DNA of 64,000 nucleotides from Clusia tigrina (Eukaryota; Arthropoda; Insecta; Diptera; Clusiidae): the NCBI GenBank assembly GCA_920105625.2, contig OV050030.1, positions 71,275,611-71,339,610 on the forward strand. Reading direction: 5' to 3'. A program made the translations under genes and the position numbers. The notes under the pieces were generated by a model. The model saw only the letters and a program-made list of their open reading frames with translations. It was not told the origin of the DNA and made no database searches. Shown here one piece after another: positions 43,477-54,462 of the stretch (positions are counted from its first letter, which is position 1; every line of letters begins with the position of its first letter).

Positions 43477-44574
43477 CATGGCCGTAGCCAGGGGGTGGCC
43501 ACGGGGGCCAAAGCCCCCCCCCGAAAATTGCACTATTTTAATTTCAACATATAGATTTACGGCCTTATTCATAAAAAAACACTAAAATAGCTTTTTAGCA
43601 TTTATTGAACGTTTCATAAGTATCACATTCATAGAGACTGTTTTAACTAGAGAGAGTTTTTTCACTGTTTGTGATGTACACCAACAAGGTTAACAATAAC
43701 CGATAAACCGAATTATAAAATTTTGTTTTGATCTTTCCAATACATTTATGAAAATTTTTAAACAATTATGAAAAGAAATATTCAGTAAATGAAACAATTC
43801 ATAATTTAAAATAAAAAATTATAAATATTTGTAAAATTCATTTTGGGTAATCAAAACTAAAAACCGGATAAGCGGTTGTTGCTTCCACGTTTTGATTATA
43901 TATCCATCACTACGTAAACAAAAGTTAACTTCTAAACAGCAAAAAAGCGCACAAATCTCTCTCTTTTCAGTGTGGCCAACACGAAAATAAGGAAATATGT
44001 TGCAAAAAATCTCGAAAGTAAAATGAAAATTGCATAGTTAACAATACCGGCTAATATTATTCTCTCAGTTGTTTGTTGTTTCTCTTTCTGTCGCCTTCAC
44101 TAGTTTAGTTTCATTATCATATAAATACATGTTAAAAAAAGCAACAAATATATTTCGATTATCTCATCTTTATCTCTCTTCATTAAGTTGTGCACATTTA
44201 AAATTATTATTTACATCGATTAGTTGATGTGTAACCTGCGCTGAATGCACAACTCATGTTTTAATGGAATAAATTCTTAGTTAGAATATATGCAAAATGA
44301 AAAGAGTTAAAGTGAATACTATTGATAATTTTTTTGAAAAAAAAAATAAGGTAAGTTAAAGACAAATAGAAATTTAAGTACGAATTTTGTAAGAAGGTTT
44401 TGGGCACAGAGTTCTAGACAAAACTGATGTTTGTAGAACTGTGGATGTTCAATACAACGCATTTAGGTTATTTTAAAATATAAAACTCCTTTTTAAATTC
44501 TAGTGTCTTAATGATAATGATTTTTTATTTCATTTGTCTTGACACCCCGAAATTAAATCCTGGCTACGGCCCTG
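43477..44574 (+). mobile_element. internally deleted hAT element
   Basis: A perfect 8-bp duplication CCACACTG (43469-43476, 44575-44582) brackets inverted ends CATGGCCGTAGCCAGG / CAGGGCCGTAGCCAGG. The 8-bp duplication and the CA-start ends are hAT hallmarks. It is 1098 bp and keeps only a first exon of a transposase. The inserted LINE sequence continues cleanly on both sides. Confidence 0.9.
44297..44350 (+). pseudogene. hAT transposase first exon remnant
   Basis: 18 codons, MKRVKVNTIDNFFEKKNK, followed by a GTAAGT donor. This matches the usual N-terminus of hAT proteins with a TTF-type zinc finger, where a short first exon leads into the finger. The following exons are deleted. Confidence 0.6.
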
Positions 44575-44582
44575 CCACACTG

Positions 44583-44800
44583 GTATGCATGTCGAAGGAT
44601 ACTGAGGGGGCAAAACCGCAGTCCACAAATCGGTGGCTTTGTGATGCGGACGCATGTTGATAAGTCATATTTTTAGTCGCACGCTTATCACAAATTTTAT
44701 GGTTTTCATAGCAAACTTTCTGCATACGTAGAAATAAAGCGTTAATTCTCGTGTGAATAAAATGTAGTATTTTTGCTATTTTTCTCACGGAAAATGTTTC
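44583..44800 (-). repeat. LINE fragment merging into a satellite-like unit
   Basis: The first ~50 bases continue the LOA-like relic (HAYQ codons near 44575). From ~44690 the sequence resembles repeat units at 55490-55730 (AATGTAGTATTTTT, TTTCTCACGGA-like). Confidence 0.45.
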
Positions 44801-44956
44801 TGTTAAAAGCAACATTGTTTAGTGGCAACACTATTTTACATATGTAACAATCGTTAAGTCTATCAATACGTGGCGCATTCTGATTCGCTATTGTATTCAG
44901 CTATTTCAACTTTATTATTTTACATTTCTAACTGTTCAAATTGTTCCTATATATAT

Positions 44957-45345
44957 TAAGGTGGCCGCGGTTTGTTAGGCGACTTTTCAAAACGGCGATA
45001 AGAACTAGCGCCGGGCTGAAAAAGTTTCCTTTTTACTTAGAAAGGAGGAAAAAAAAATGTTAGCCTTAACGGGTAATGATTAATGGACCCCCAAATCGCT
45101 TGAAGTTTGATAGGTCAAAATTTCATAGAGAAGGCTATATATATATCTATATAGCTGAAGAACGGCTCACCCAATTTTATTCAAATAAATTTAAAAAAAT
45201 TAAGAATTATAATTCCTTTAATCTGTTGAAATACTATTTTTAGATAAAATCAACGGTTTTTGAGTTAAAAATAATTAATTGAGAAAAAATGAAATTTTAA
45301 ATTATTTATTCAGTTATAATGATTTTGTGTGTGATGGAAATTTTT
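44957..45345. repeat. left terminal inverted repeat
   Basis: ~380 bp matching 48265-48642 inverted. It contains GCGCCGGGCTGAAAAAG and the ATTTAAAATTTCATTTTTTCTC-like AT-rich inner part. The stop codon and about ten last codons of the transposase gene lie in its inner end. Confidence 0.85.
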
Positions 45346-47919
45346 TTTATAACAATCGACAACTTGCAATATAAACTTAACTTCCTCTTCATCGCGTGTT
45401 AAAATACGATTGTAATCTTTCATAAATTTAACTCCCCGCTCTGCGGCGTCATTCACGACAAATAAATTTTTAAAGAACTCACAGGCATGTTTATGTTCCT
45501 CATTGTCTTTCCACAATGATGGTTCTATACTAATAAAGTCAGATTGGATATCAAAATTTAGGTATAAGCTCTTTGTCTTATACGACACAAAGTCTGACAA
45601 ATCACACATTAATAACTGATTTACATCTGGATATGTTCGGTGATTAACCAACTTTAAAACAGGAGCATTCGCAGTCAAGCGTTTCACCATTTTTTGCTGG
45701 ATTTGGGTTGGAACGCTCGGATCAAAAAAGGCAAGTCCAACTATTTCTAGAGTCAAATACCATAAATGATTTTTTAGCTTTTCAATAACAGCTTTAGATA
45801 CAGCTTCATCTAACTTTGAGTACTCGAAGGCAGCGCGCAAAAAATTTAAGTCCTGATTTGGACATTCTATTGAGTTTGTACTTCCGTACCAGACCTTAAC
45901 ATAAAGCTTCGCGATAAGACAAGAAATATCTCGAAAACAATTCACCTCTCTTGCTGTCAACTTGAATTCCGAAAGGAACAAATAAATTTTAAGGCAATAA
46001 ATTGCCTTCGACATAAATCTTGCCTGAGAAGTTGGACAACATGTGCGAAATGCAGTACAATTACCTCCAAGAAATGTGATCGTTAGCTCTAAAAGTTCTT
46101 CATAATCGCCACGAATCTGCGTCTGTGTTAGTTTGCGTCGGCAGAACTCTTTAATATCTTCACATTCACTGTCAGAAATTTTATGTGTTACAATTGGATC
46201 TTCGAGGCCACTTCTGAATTCATTTCTATTTATGTCTTTCCAAGATTCAGCGAATCTATTAAAGATTAAGGTATCCGGTGCGCTGCTTTGCCATACTTTT
46301 TCTCGAAAACAGTTTTTTAAAAAAATTTCACACATGTGATGACGGCATGCAAAGTTGATGAGGTTCCGCCCCAGGAGATCATTTAACAATGTACAAGCGC
46401 CTTGTTTAAGTCCAGAGTTTGATGAAGTAGTATCAAAGCTGGAAGCTACAACTTTTTCAGATATTTCCCATTCGATTAAAGTATTATGAACAGCTGTAGC
46501 GATATTTTTCCCGGTACCCAATTCAATTTTTGGAGCACCTAGAAACTTAGTCATTCCATTGTAGCTCAACAGAACTGCTATGCGATCCACATTTGACCTG
46601 CCAACTAAATCGGGCAACATTTTTCCGTCCCAGTGAACAACTAAGTGATCGTTTGTACTTAGCTGCAAAAGAAAAGAGAAGAAGAAAACAAAACTTCTAG
46701 AATAATATGTTTTACTATTTCCATGTTCATATAATAAGATTAATGAATTTTTTACCTGGGACATATTTACTTCTTCTATTTTCAATTAGAATAGTTAAAA
46801 AAGAAGTGTGTCCGTAAAAACATTAATGAATCTCAGAGACAATACTTACATTGTCGATAAGTTCAGATTCTGCTTCACCAAATTGATGGTACCTATTATT
46901 TTGCCGTAACTGCTGTATTGAAGTACGGTTTAGAACAAAATTATCAGGAGATATTTGAAGAGCGTCTAAAGTAGCCATTAAAATATACATCGCCATTCTG
47001 TCTGACACCTTAGCCCAAAAAAAAAAACGAAAACTCTCAAATGGTCTTTATATTTCAATACAATTATTTTACCTTTGCATTATCAAGTACAGAGCATAAC
47101 CGTGGTGTAATCCAGCATTGTTTTGTTGTAGATCGACGTACACATGGTTTTTGAAGTTGAAGTTCATCTTCTATATCCTTACTCACTATTTCTATAGGCT
47201 CAGTATCACTATCAGTATCACTTTCAGTATCACTTTCAGTATACCTTTCATAGCGAACTATAAAGCAGAAAATATATTATTCCAAAGATATAAAATAATT
47301 GTACATAACAGCCACAGCAGGCGTAAGAAAATTACTTACCAGGTTCTTCCAACTCCAATGAATTATTTTTTCGCACTTCTGCCTTTTCCTTTCTCAATCT
47401 TGACCTTTCCTCTTTTGATGCTAATTTCATATCAATGCCCAACATTGACCCAGGACGTCCTTTCTGTCGCTGTCTTTCCAAAAATATTTTGTCTTCCTCA
47501 TTTTTCATTGTCGTCAATGCATCGACAGAGCCAATATAAAACAGATCATCTAACGTTTCAATAAAAATACTAAATTTATTTTTCACTCCGACTGTCATTT
47601 CCTCCACATTCTTTTTGTTAAAGATCTTCCAGTCTTCGTAAGTTTTAAGAAGCTTTGCAGCACATTCGTGAGTATCGCGAGCTTGTTGCCAAAATATAAC
47701 AACAGCGTCTACCGTAAGTTTTGCACTCTCTTTTGAAGTTACTTTTACAAAACGCATATTGTAAAAAAATACTTCCAAAGCTTGTCTGTTTGACGGTAAC
47801 TTGGCTCCCACTATTTGATGAGATACATAACCAATAAAAGTTATTTGTCTTTGTTTTTCATCAGCTTTACGTGTTTTTGTTGAGAAAATAGATGAATTCA
47901 CTGCTTTAGCCATTTTCAA
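45310..47919 (-). CDS. divergent hAT-like transposase candidate, 4 exons, 758 residues
   Basis: Exons 47919-47340, 47257-47073, 47008-46850 and 46662-45310 join in frame through GTAAGT/GTAAAA donors and TAG/CAG acceptors, 2277 bases with a single terminal stop. Motifs: an acidic repeat (SDTESDTDSDTE) in exon 2, then HWDGKMLPDL (~residue 319), SFDTTSSNSG (~384), ACRHHMCEIF (~413) and NDAAERGVKFM (~711). Asp-384 in a DTTxSN context, the Cys-His-His helix and a C-terminal AER motif parallel the D, C-H and dimerisation/Glu regions of hAT transposases, but the protein is far from Ac/hobo/Hermes. The N-terminal part has no obvious zinc finger. Terminal repeats and 8-bp duplication support hAT kinship independently. 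It is one of only two intact multi-exon frames in the window. Confidence 0.75.
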
Positions 47920-48264
47920 ACTTATTTGAAGTAAAACTGAGAAGAATGACTAGGTACAATTTAAATATAAACTTCACAGTTGCCTCTTCCTCTTATTTTT
48001 GTAAAATTTATGTAGCGCAACCAACAAACGATCAAGTACGTACATGTGCCTGTTATTGCTGCCCTTACAGCGCGTCTTTACCATATAAGGAAATGCAGCG
48101 CTCTGTTGCCATGCAATATTCTGATTGTCGCTGGTACTTTTTTCTACTAGAAATTTTCTAGTGAACTGAAGGCGTCGATGGTCTTGGCGACTTTGCGGGT
48201 AAGTTGTTTTTGCAGCATGCTGCCGTTACTTTTAGAATTTAGTGATAATTGACTCATAAAAAAC

Positions 48265-48642
48265 CAAAATTTCCATCACACACAAAATCATTATTACTGA
48301 ATAAATAATTTAAAATTTCATTTTTTCTCAATTAATTATTTTTAACTCAAAAACCGTTGATTTTATCCAAAAATAGTATATCAACAGATTTAAGGAATTA
48401 TAATTCTTAATTTTTTAAAATTTATTTGAATAAAATTGGGTGAGCCATTCTTAAGCTATGTAGATATATATATAACCTTCTCTATGAAAATTTTGACCTA
48501 TCAAACTTCAAGCGATTTGGGGGTCCATTAATCATTAACCGATAAGGCTAAAATTTTTTGTTCCTCTTTTTTAAGTAAAAAGGAAACTTTTTCAGCCCGG
48601 CGCTCGTTGATATCGTGACATGTTGCAAAAATGGCCACCCTA
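48265..48642. repeat. right terminal inverted repeat
   Basis: Inverted counterpart of 44957-45345, ending GGCCACCCTA next to the ATATATAT duplication. It also contains a copy of the last transposase codons as non-coding sequence. Confidence 0.85.
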
Positions 48643-48755
48643 ATATATATACGTGTAAATAGCGTAACAGGTTATATGTAAATAGCTCTCTTCCTGACTA
48701 ATAGTCTTTTCAACCTTGCAAATAATCCAACGTGCATATTTAATTGAAGTTAAAA
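48643..48755 (+). repeat. remainder of copia-like 5' LTR
   Basis: Continues the LTR after the transposon: TAATAGTCTTTTCAACCTTG and AACGTGCATATTTAATTGAA match the 3' LTR at 55275-55332. After ~48755 homology stops, so the LTR end and primer site are deleted. Confidence 0.8.
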
Positions 48756-48818
48756 TATATATTTGCATTTTTCTTTTGAGCTTTTCTTAATTGATTAAAT
48801 AAAATAATTCGGTTGAAC

Positions 48819-49250
48819 ATGACTGAGGAATCCATCCATATTTCTTACCGATTAAACAACAGCAACTACAGGTTGTGGAAGTTCAATGTCGAAGCGGTAT
48901 TAAAAGGCCACGAGAAATTCAAGGCATATCGAAATTCAATGATTCGGTCTCCCAAGAACAAAAGGATTTGTGGATGAAGCGTGACGGTAAAGCTATGGGA
49001 ATTCTTATTTCTTCTATCGAAAAAGATCAAGTAAACCATGTGATTTCCTGTACCAGTTCGAACGAAGTTGAGAAACATCCACGACAAACAAAGTGAAGTA
49101 AAGATTATGTGCCTTTATGAACAATATTTCTGGCTAGGAATGCAGGAAGATGAGTTAGTTGCAGCATATGTGTTGAAGGTGTCATCCTTAGCAGCAGAAA
49201 TAGACGCTCAAGGAGAAAAGTTATCCAACAGTCATCAAATGGAACAGTAG
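48819..49250 (+). pseudogene. copia-like Gag remnant
   Basis: MTEESIHISYRLNNSNYRLW opens the frame, then a deletion and shift near 48910. The shifted frame continues with DLWMKRDGKAMGILISSIEK (48960-49050) and VMCLYE-like residues to 49250. The copy at 62476 shows the original layout. The end of Gag and the zinc knuckle are lost in the deletion after GEKLSN. Confidence 0.85.
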
Positions 49251-49254
49251 AAAA

Positions 49255-49980
49255 GCGTGAAGCAAGTAAATGCGAATATTTTCATATGGATTTATGCTGT
49301 CCTATGCCTGAACCTGGTATTGGCGGAGTTCTCTATTTCATGTTGCTTAAGGATGAAAGTAACAAATCTGAAGTGCTTCAAAAACTGAAAAGTTTCATTT
49401 TTATGGTACGCAATATGACTGGTAAATCGGTGAAATACATACGGTGCGACAACGGTACGGAGTTTATAAATAAAGACGTTCCTGAGCTGCTGGCGAATAG
49501 TGGAATTGTTCTGGAGAAGATCTCGCCGTACACCCCGGAACAAAACGGTTTCATCGAAAGCGAAAATAGGACCGTTCAAGAATCAGCTCGTACAATGTTG
49601 CTGGCAAGCGGTCTAAACAAATTTGTGTGGCCTGAAGCAGTAAGAACGGCAGTCCATATTCTCAATCTGTCAGCATTGGTAAATCGGCCAAAGACACCAT
49701 TCGAGTGCTGGTTTGGTAGAAAGCAAGATTTGAGTCACTTAAACGTTTTTGGCACCGAATGAATAGTCTACCTGCCCAAACAACTTGGAGTAAAAAAATG
49801 GGACGTTAAAGCAAAGAAGATGTTTCTAGTTGGTTATGAACCGACCACAAAAAACTTTCGTTTGTACGTTCAAGAGACAGCTAAGGTGGTTGTTAGCTGC
49901 GACGCCATTTTCGACAAAAAATTAATTAAAGTTAGGCCTTTTCACGATGAAGACGAGGAACATACAAATAATGAGAGCCA
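49255..49980 (+). pseudogene. copia-like integrase core
   Basis: KREASKCEYFHMDLC, then YIRCDNGTEF (second Asp), PYTPEQNGFIESENR (Glu), and FECWFGRKQDLSHLNVFG. The first Asp of the triad is present in the HMDLC context. A TGA at 49760 breaks the frame after NVFGTE; the same frame then resumes (VYLPKQLGVKKWD). The zinc-binding N-terminus is missing through deletion. Confidence 0.85.
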
Positions 49981-50279
49981 TGAACAATAAAATGAAACCG
50001 ATTGTTCATTTTTTCGACAGTATATCTCCAGCACACCGAAGACTTCGATGAAAATGGTTGCATCGACATCCGATGGATCAACTACAGCTACCAATTCTGC
50101 ATCTATAGATTCAGTTAATGTCGCAAGGGAGCACAAGCAGTATGGTCTACGGAGAGAAGTTATGCCACCTCAACGATTTGGTTACGATTACATGGGCTGT
50201 TTGGTAAGTATCCCAGAACCTGATTCATATGATGATGCAATGAATTCGGAATATGTAGAGGACTGGAAATCGGGTTGAA

Positions 50280-50445
50280 ATTCCCTTGAGCTGAATCAAA
50301 CTTAAGAGTTGGTTGAAAAGTAACATGATAAAAATATTGTGAGATGCAAATGGGTGTTTAAAATTAGATCAAACCCAAATCAAGAACCAGTATTTAAAGC
50401 GCGATTAGTGGCCAAAGGCTATTCGCAAGAACCTGGAATAGACTA
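50280..50445 (+). pseudogene. copia-like RT, N-terminal piece
   Basis: CKWVFKIRSNPNQEP, then FKARLVAKGYSQEPGIDY, the diagnostic start of copia RT. It stops at the 4-bp duplication ACTA (50442-50445) of the next insertion and resumes at 54463 with KETYPLVVRYDS. Confidence 0.85.
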
Positions 50446-50883
50446 TGTGAGAACGTAAATTCTCAGACCGGTCATATTTAGGCTCCCACATTGACTGCGT
50501 CGCCAAAAGTAACCAAGAGCGTACACACAGAAGCACTGTTAGAACGTAAATCAATTTACATTTACGCTCTCACAACAAGTGCAAAAGAAATATATTATTT
50601 GCATGCACGCACAAGATCAAGTATGAGCAGATGAAAGGCAGAAATAATATAACAACAAAATAATGCAGTGTGCCATCATCCCCAACATCCCATAGATTTG
50701 GTAACCAATGTAAATGGCACAAACAACAAGAGCGACGACCATGCGAAATATAATGGAAAGATCTGCCCTCCACCAATCACAGCGTTCGGCTTTCCAACTG
50801 GGAGCGCAGTTGATCAAAGCATTGTTCAAAACTTACAGTCACACCAACAACTATACAAGCGGCAAAGTACAAAAACAGACACC

Positions 50884-51639
50884 CACCTGCCCTGCAGCTG
50901 TTACTGCTGGACCCCAAAGGGTACGAGCGAAACCTCGGTGGTGGCTAATGTGGCGGGGAAGAATGTTGCCAATAAGCTGCAGCTTGCCCAGCACCTCGTA
51001 TCCAGCAAAACCATCTGCCCGGCGAAATCTCTGCCAGTGGCGGGTGGTGACTTTCGCCCAAGCACTTCCAAAGGTGCAGCCAAGCCATCGTACAGCGAGA
51101 AGGCTAACGGCTCGCAACCAATGGCGGTGATTGGGAAGCTGGGGCCTGACCATCAGCTAACTGATGTAGAAATAAAACACTGCAAAGGTCATCTGATGAG
51201 TCGCGTCATTGCCTCCGGTCCTGAAGCTAATGCGAAGGGCTATGAGACAAAGGACGGCACTCTACAGGTGTCGTGCGCGTCTCAGGCCAACTTTGATTGG
51301 CTCAGGGGTGCAGTCAATGACGTGCCCCAAATGGGGACCACTCGCTTCGCGGTCTATAGCGAAGCAGGCGTGTCCCTCAGGAAGGCCATCTGCTGGATTC
51401 CGGATCCCGATCTGACGACCACAGATGTCCTTTCTTGTCTGCGTGCTCAGAACCCTGGCATCAACACGAGGCTTTGGAGAGTTCTTTCGCACACCAGGGG
51501 TAGCAACCGGGATGGTAGAGAAGGTGCTAGTCTTGTGGTGCGAGTGGATGAGGCCACTGTTGATGTCATGGTTTCTCGGTACCGGAGCCGTCTGAGTCTC
51601 TTCTTTGGGACTGTAACCTTTCATGTCTTTCTCAGATGA
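50884..51639 (+). pseudogene. LOA-like ORF1, truncated copy
   Basis: Open from the truncation to the stop at 51637-51639. Keeps the DUF4780-like part (GTLQVSCASQANFDWLRGAV) and the ATGA overlap with ORF2. Frame upstream of 50884 is foreign sequence read through from 50668. Confidence 0.85.
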
Positions 51640-54355
51640 ATGGCTCGGACGATTCTCGTAGCTATCGTCCTTTGACGGTAACGCAGATCAACTTGCAGCA
51701 TTCTAAAGCCGCTACTGTACTCCTAAGTAGACGACTCACCCAGCTGCACACATCACCCCACATAACAACAGTACAAGAGCCCTGGGTCTTTAGGGGTCGC
51801 CTCTGTGGCCTTGGCTCGTTGAAAGGGGCCACGATATTATATGACAGAAACTCGATTAGACCTAGAGCCGGTCTTATAATATTATCCCATCTCGCAGCGA
51901 CCTGCCTTGACGCATTCTGTTGTCAGGATCTTAGGAGATTAGTTTTAAGAGTGTGCACGGATGGTCGAGGTTTGTGATTGCATCTGCTTACTTTCCTTAC
52001 GATGCTTTGGAGGCGCCACCACCTGGGAAGGTCGCTACTCTCGTAGGGTTCTGTGAGCGGCGCAGTCTTGGTCTGGTTCTTTGCTGCGATGCTAATGCCC
52101 AGCATACGGTCTGGGGCAGCAGCAAGTGAAATGAGCGGGGCTCTCGACTTTTCGAGTATATTGCCTCCTCCAGCCTGAACATCCACAATGTAGGCAGGAA
52201 GCCTACTTTTGTGACTACGAGAAGGCAGGAGGTAATTGACGTCACCCTGTCAAATCCAAGACTGGGGTGGTCGATCAACAACTGGAGGGTCCTCACCGAA
52301 GACTCGTGCTCGGACCACAGATACATTGAGTTTCAGTGTGGCGAGCGGGCGCAGATGCCATTGCCCACCAGAAACCCAAGAAAAACAGACTGGCCAAAGT
52401 TCAGGGAGGCACTGCGTAGCAATCACGTGACGCCACTGAAACTTCGCAAGGAGCAGAACATTGAGGCGGCTGTTGAACATCTCAACACCGCTCCAACAAA
52501 CAGCTTCGAGCTAGCCTGTCCTCTTAGCCGGACTCCTGTTCCATGGTGGAACCGAGAGCTTCAGGTGCTGAGGCGTGAGTCTAGAAAACTCCTCAATCGG
52601 GCCCTCAAGACGAATCTTGATGAGGACTGGGAACGATATCGACGTGTGCAGAAGGACAACAAGAAGCTAATTCGGGACTCGAAAAGGACTTCTTTTAGAG
52701 ACTTCTGCAGTGATATCGAATCCCTGAGTGACACGGCAAAACTGGTGTAAGTCCTGAAAAAGGACCAAAACGCTAAGCTGGGGTCGCTCAGGAAACCTGA
52801 TGGCTCCTATACTCAGACTAGACTCAGCTTGCTGTTGGAGTCACACTTTCCAGGAAATCAGGTAAGCATAGCCCGTCAACAACCACCTTTGGTCGGAAAT
52901 GTTGTCAGGGCAGCTGCACCCTCTCGACATGATTGGTATGTCGCCAGAACTGTGGCGAATGAGGCTGCTATTAGATTTGCTATCAAATCCTTTGACAGCT
53001 TCAAGTCGCCCGGACAGCTTCAAGTCGCCCGCACTGTCAGTTTTCTGGCAGTGTAAGGGTATTTTTGGTAAGACATGGGGTCTTTCCCCTAGTAAGGTCC
53101 TATGGATCGATACAGCTATGGTAAGACCTATTATCACCTATGCATCGATGGTTTGGATGAGCAGACTCTCTCTTGTAGGGGTCAAAAAAACTCTATCAAA
53201 ACTACAACGTGCTGTGGCCATATGTTGTACCGGAGCATTTCCGACTACTCCAGGCCCGGCACTTGATGCTTTGGTGAATCTCCCGCCACTAGATGTCTTC
53301 ATCCGCGGAGAGGCCGTTAAGGCCATCTGCAGAGTGAAACATAGTGGCCACTGGTATGGGGTGTGCTCGATGTTGGACGACGGCGCAGGCACTGACATCG
53401 ATTCTGCAATCCTGTCTATGCCCCCGGACTCCATGTCGTCAACCGTCGTACTAGAAAAGCGGTACAAGAGGCTCGTTCATGGCTAGATCCCGAGAACGAG
53501 CCCGGCAAACACTGCTGCCGTATTTTCACTGATGGCTCCAGGACTGAAGAAGGTTCAGGTTCTGGTGTCTTCGTGGAATCTTGTGGGACCCGTCGGTTCT
53601 TTGCCCTTGGTCTGCATGCGTCTGTGTTTCAGGCGGAGGTGTATGCGATACTTGAGGCGATGGACTTTGTTGTGGAAAACAGGTGGAAAGGCAAATCTAT
53701 TTGTGTCTGCAGTGACAGCCAAGCTGCGCTCATGGCCTTGGATAGTCCGACCAACACTTCCACGATAGTCAGGTCCTGCAAATCCAGGCTAAATTGTGTT
53801 GGAAAACATAAAAGTCTGACGCTGACTTGGGTCCCGGGACACGCTGGCATTACGGGTAACGAGACTTCTGATTCCTTGGCCAGGATGGGCTCCGAGGCTG
53901 TTTTTGTTGGCCCTGAGCTTGTTCTGCCACTCCCTTCCGCTGCCATCAAAGCCACTGCAAACAAGTGGGTTGTTTCGACCCACAAGCGAGCATGGCGGGC
54001 TGAGAGAGGCTGCGGATGGACGAAAATTATGCTACCTGCTATCTCTGACCGATGGTCACGGTTCCTTCTATCTTTAGGTAGGAGGGACTGCAGGCTGTTG
54101 GTTGGCGTGATGACAGGGCACTTTCTATGGGCTAGGCACATGGAAAGGATTGGCATATCAGACAGTGCGCTGTGCGCAGCCTGTGGAGAGGAGGACGGGA
54201 CGGCGGACCATTTTCTTTGCGTCTGCCCTGCCTTTGCTCGAATCAGGTTTGGGATTTTTGGCACTGATGTGCTGAGGAGTAACCAACTTGGCTCCTTGGC
54301 ACCACAGGATCTACTTCTATTTCTTCGGAGGTCGGGTAGATCTAAAACCGAGTAA
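51636..54355 (+). pseudogene. LOA-like ORF2, copy 2 (deleted)
   Basis: Endonuclease pieces (51636-51977 and 52211-52750) are split by a small deletion near 51930 and a TGA at ~52127. A stop follows at 52748. RT fingers, palm and YADD are lost in the deletion at ~53028. The thumb (53040-53480) and RNase H to the end (53573-54355: EVYAILEAMD, CSDSQAAL, VPGHAGITGNETSD) remain open. Confidence 0.9.
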
Positions 54356-54462
54356 AAGGGAACCTTAAGTGCAGTACAATGGATATATACTCTGTCTGAG
54401 TGCTGCGCTTACTAGATTGTTCCGACAAAAAAACAAAAAAAAAAAAAAGTTCGTCACAACTA

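Larger units (their letters stand above)
44957..48642 (-). mobile_element. hAT-like transposon with ~380-bp terminal inverted repeats
   Basis: Ends TAAGGTGGCC and, inverted, TAGGGTGGCC fit the hAT terminal consensus YARNG. ATATATAT flanks both sides (44949-44956, 48643-48650), and the uninterrupted site exists in the 3' LTR of the same copia-like element (55241-55248), which proves an 8-bp duplication. Inverted repeats run ~380 bp (44957-45345, 48265-48642); the outer ~10 bp match, the next ~40 diverge, the rest is strongly similar. Inside is one four-exon gene with no stop. Confidence 0.85.
50884..54448 (+). mobile_element. second LOA-like LINE, 5'-truncated and internally deleted
   Basis: High identity to 36420-40966, with poly-A at 54427-54448. 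The 5' end is cut within ORF1. ~940 bp of RT are deleted at ~53028, corresponding to 38597-39538 in the full copy. Many small lesions. No clear target duplication. Confidence 0.9.
50446..54458 (+). mobile_element. LTR-like insertion with TG...CA ends, split by a LINE
   Basis: Starts TGTGAGAACG, ends GTTCGTCACA, and is flanked by ACTA (50442-50445, 54459-54462). Removing it restores the copia RT frame. Excluding the LINE at 50884-54448, only ~450 bp remain, which looks like a solo LTR. The family is not recognised. TGTTAGAACGTAAAT at ~50537 repeats part of its left end. Confidence 0.65.

Noticed and set aside
44953..44960. TTAA target site for the long-TIR transposon (piggyBac or Kolobok type)
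   Set aside because: The right side reads CTAA and the empty site in the sister LTR has no TTAA, whereas an 8-bp ATATATAT duplication fits exactly.
46823..46849. Extension of exon 3 of the hAT-like gene to the next stop
   Set aside because: A GTAAGT donor at 46849 and the in-frame join to 46662 explain the gene better.
47118..47564. 148-codon plus-strand open frame
   Set aside because: It is antisense to exons 1-2 and an intron of the hAT-like transposase and has no motif.
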